Source of the DNA: Thamnaconus septentrionalis
Taxonomy: Eukaryota; Chordata; Actinopteri; Tetraodontiformes; Monacanthidae
Reading direction: 5' to 3'
Length of the DNA: 64,000 nt
Assembly: GCA_009823395.1 (NCBI GenBank)
Contig: CM020510.1
Location: 206,001 to 270,000, forward strand
The notes beneath the pieces are model-generated. The model had not been told where the DNA came from. It ran no database searches and saw nothing but the letters and a program-made list of their open reading frames with translations. Shown here piece after piece: positions 63,905 to 64,000 of this stretch; within the stretch, counting starts at the first letter, position 1, and each line of letters starts with the position of its first letter. The position numbers and the translations under genes were made by a program.

Positions 63905-64000
63905 TTAGGGTTGGGGTTAGGGAGTTAGGGTTAGGTACAGGGGTAATAACCACGATCGAAATTCGATCCTCTAAAATGTCGATATCTCCACGGTGGAATG
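63905..64000 (-). mobile_element. TTAGGG tract and R element, cut by window end
   Basis: ggttaggg repeats, then gtacaggggtaataaccacgatcg from 63935, the 3' end of an R element read in reverse. Confidence 0.75.

Noticed and set aside
1..64000. Reverse transcriptase or GIY-YIG endonuclease ORF expected for a Penelope-like element
   Set aside because: No YADD-type or other reverse transcriptase motif was found among the ORFs read; the partner enzyme must lie outside the window if it exists.

Overview
The window is eukaryotic subtelomeric or interstitial-telomeric DNA. No ordinary host gene, tRNA or rRNA is visible. It is built from (CCCTAA)n/(TTAGGG)n tracts alternating with many copies of a few mobile-element families. 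TTAGGG telomeres, spliceosomal-type splice signals and AATAAA signals fit an animal, plausibly a ray-finned fish or other vertebrate; the species cannot be fixed from the sequence alone.

Layout. Bases 1-24650 carry the C-rich strand (CCCTAA) on +. A 100-N gap (24651-24750) and a ~205-bp satellite (to 25940) follow. From 25947 to the end the polarity is reversed (TTAGGG on +). In both halves the elements lie the same way relative to the telomere: sense strand = CCCTAA strand, constant 3' end against CCCTAA repeats, variable 5' truncation, often straight into telomeric repeat. Families: (i) E elements, with a hammerhead-ribozyme-like motif, a (mostly UUCG) hairpin and a terminal hairpin plus T-run; (ii) epsilon elements, with TATA box, hammerhead motif, AT-rich leader and a short conserved ORF start (WTxVRY); (iii) F/zeta elements, with TATA-like box or upstream leader, hammerhead motif and a gag-like ORF, one copy (about 4056-7975) also carrying an SGNH/GDSL-hydrolase-like domain; (iv) the R element, 549 bp, without hammerhead or convincing ORF. 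A head-to-tail array of a 2.6-kb F-type unit (30563 to about 47170) carries the best gag-like ORF (393 aa, 32183-33364, minus strand).

The architecture (hammerhead motif in a repeated leader, gag-like and hydrolase-like ORFs, telomeric attachment) recalls Penelope-like elements and the telomeric Terminons of rotifers, but no reverse transcriptase is present, so that assignment is inference. The opposite, G-rich strand of the E elements (the TERRA strand) carries a conserved set of AG/GTAAGT splice-site-like motifs, 12-51-nt microexon-like blocks and an AATAAA signal, suggesting a second, antisense, spliced non-coding unit.

Quality warnings. Array units accumulate indels from left to right. 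Bases 47171-54715 are C-poor, repeat-free and feature-free and are probably failed consensus over further array units. The polarity flip at the first gap may be a scaffolding join. Element boundaries are given to within about 5-20 bases.
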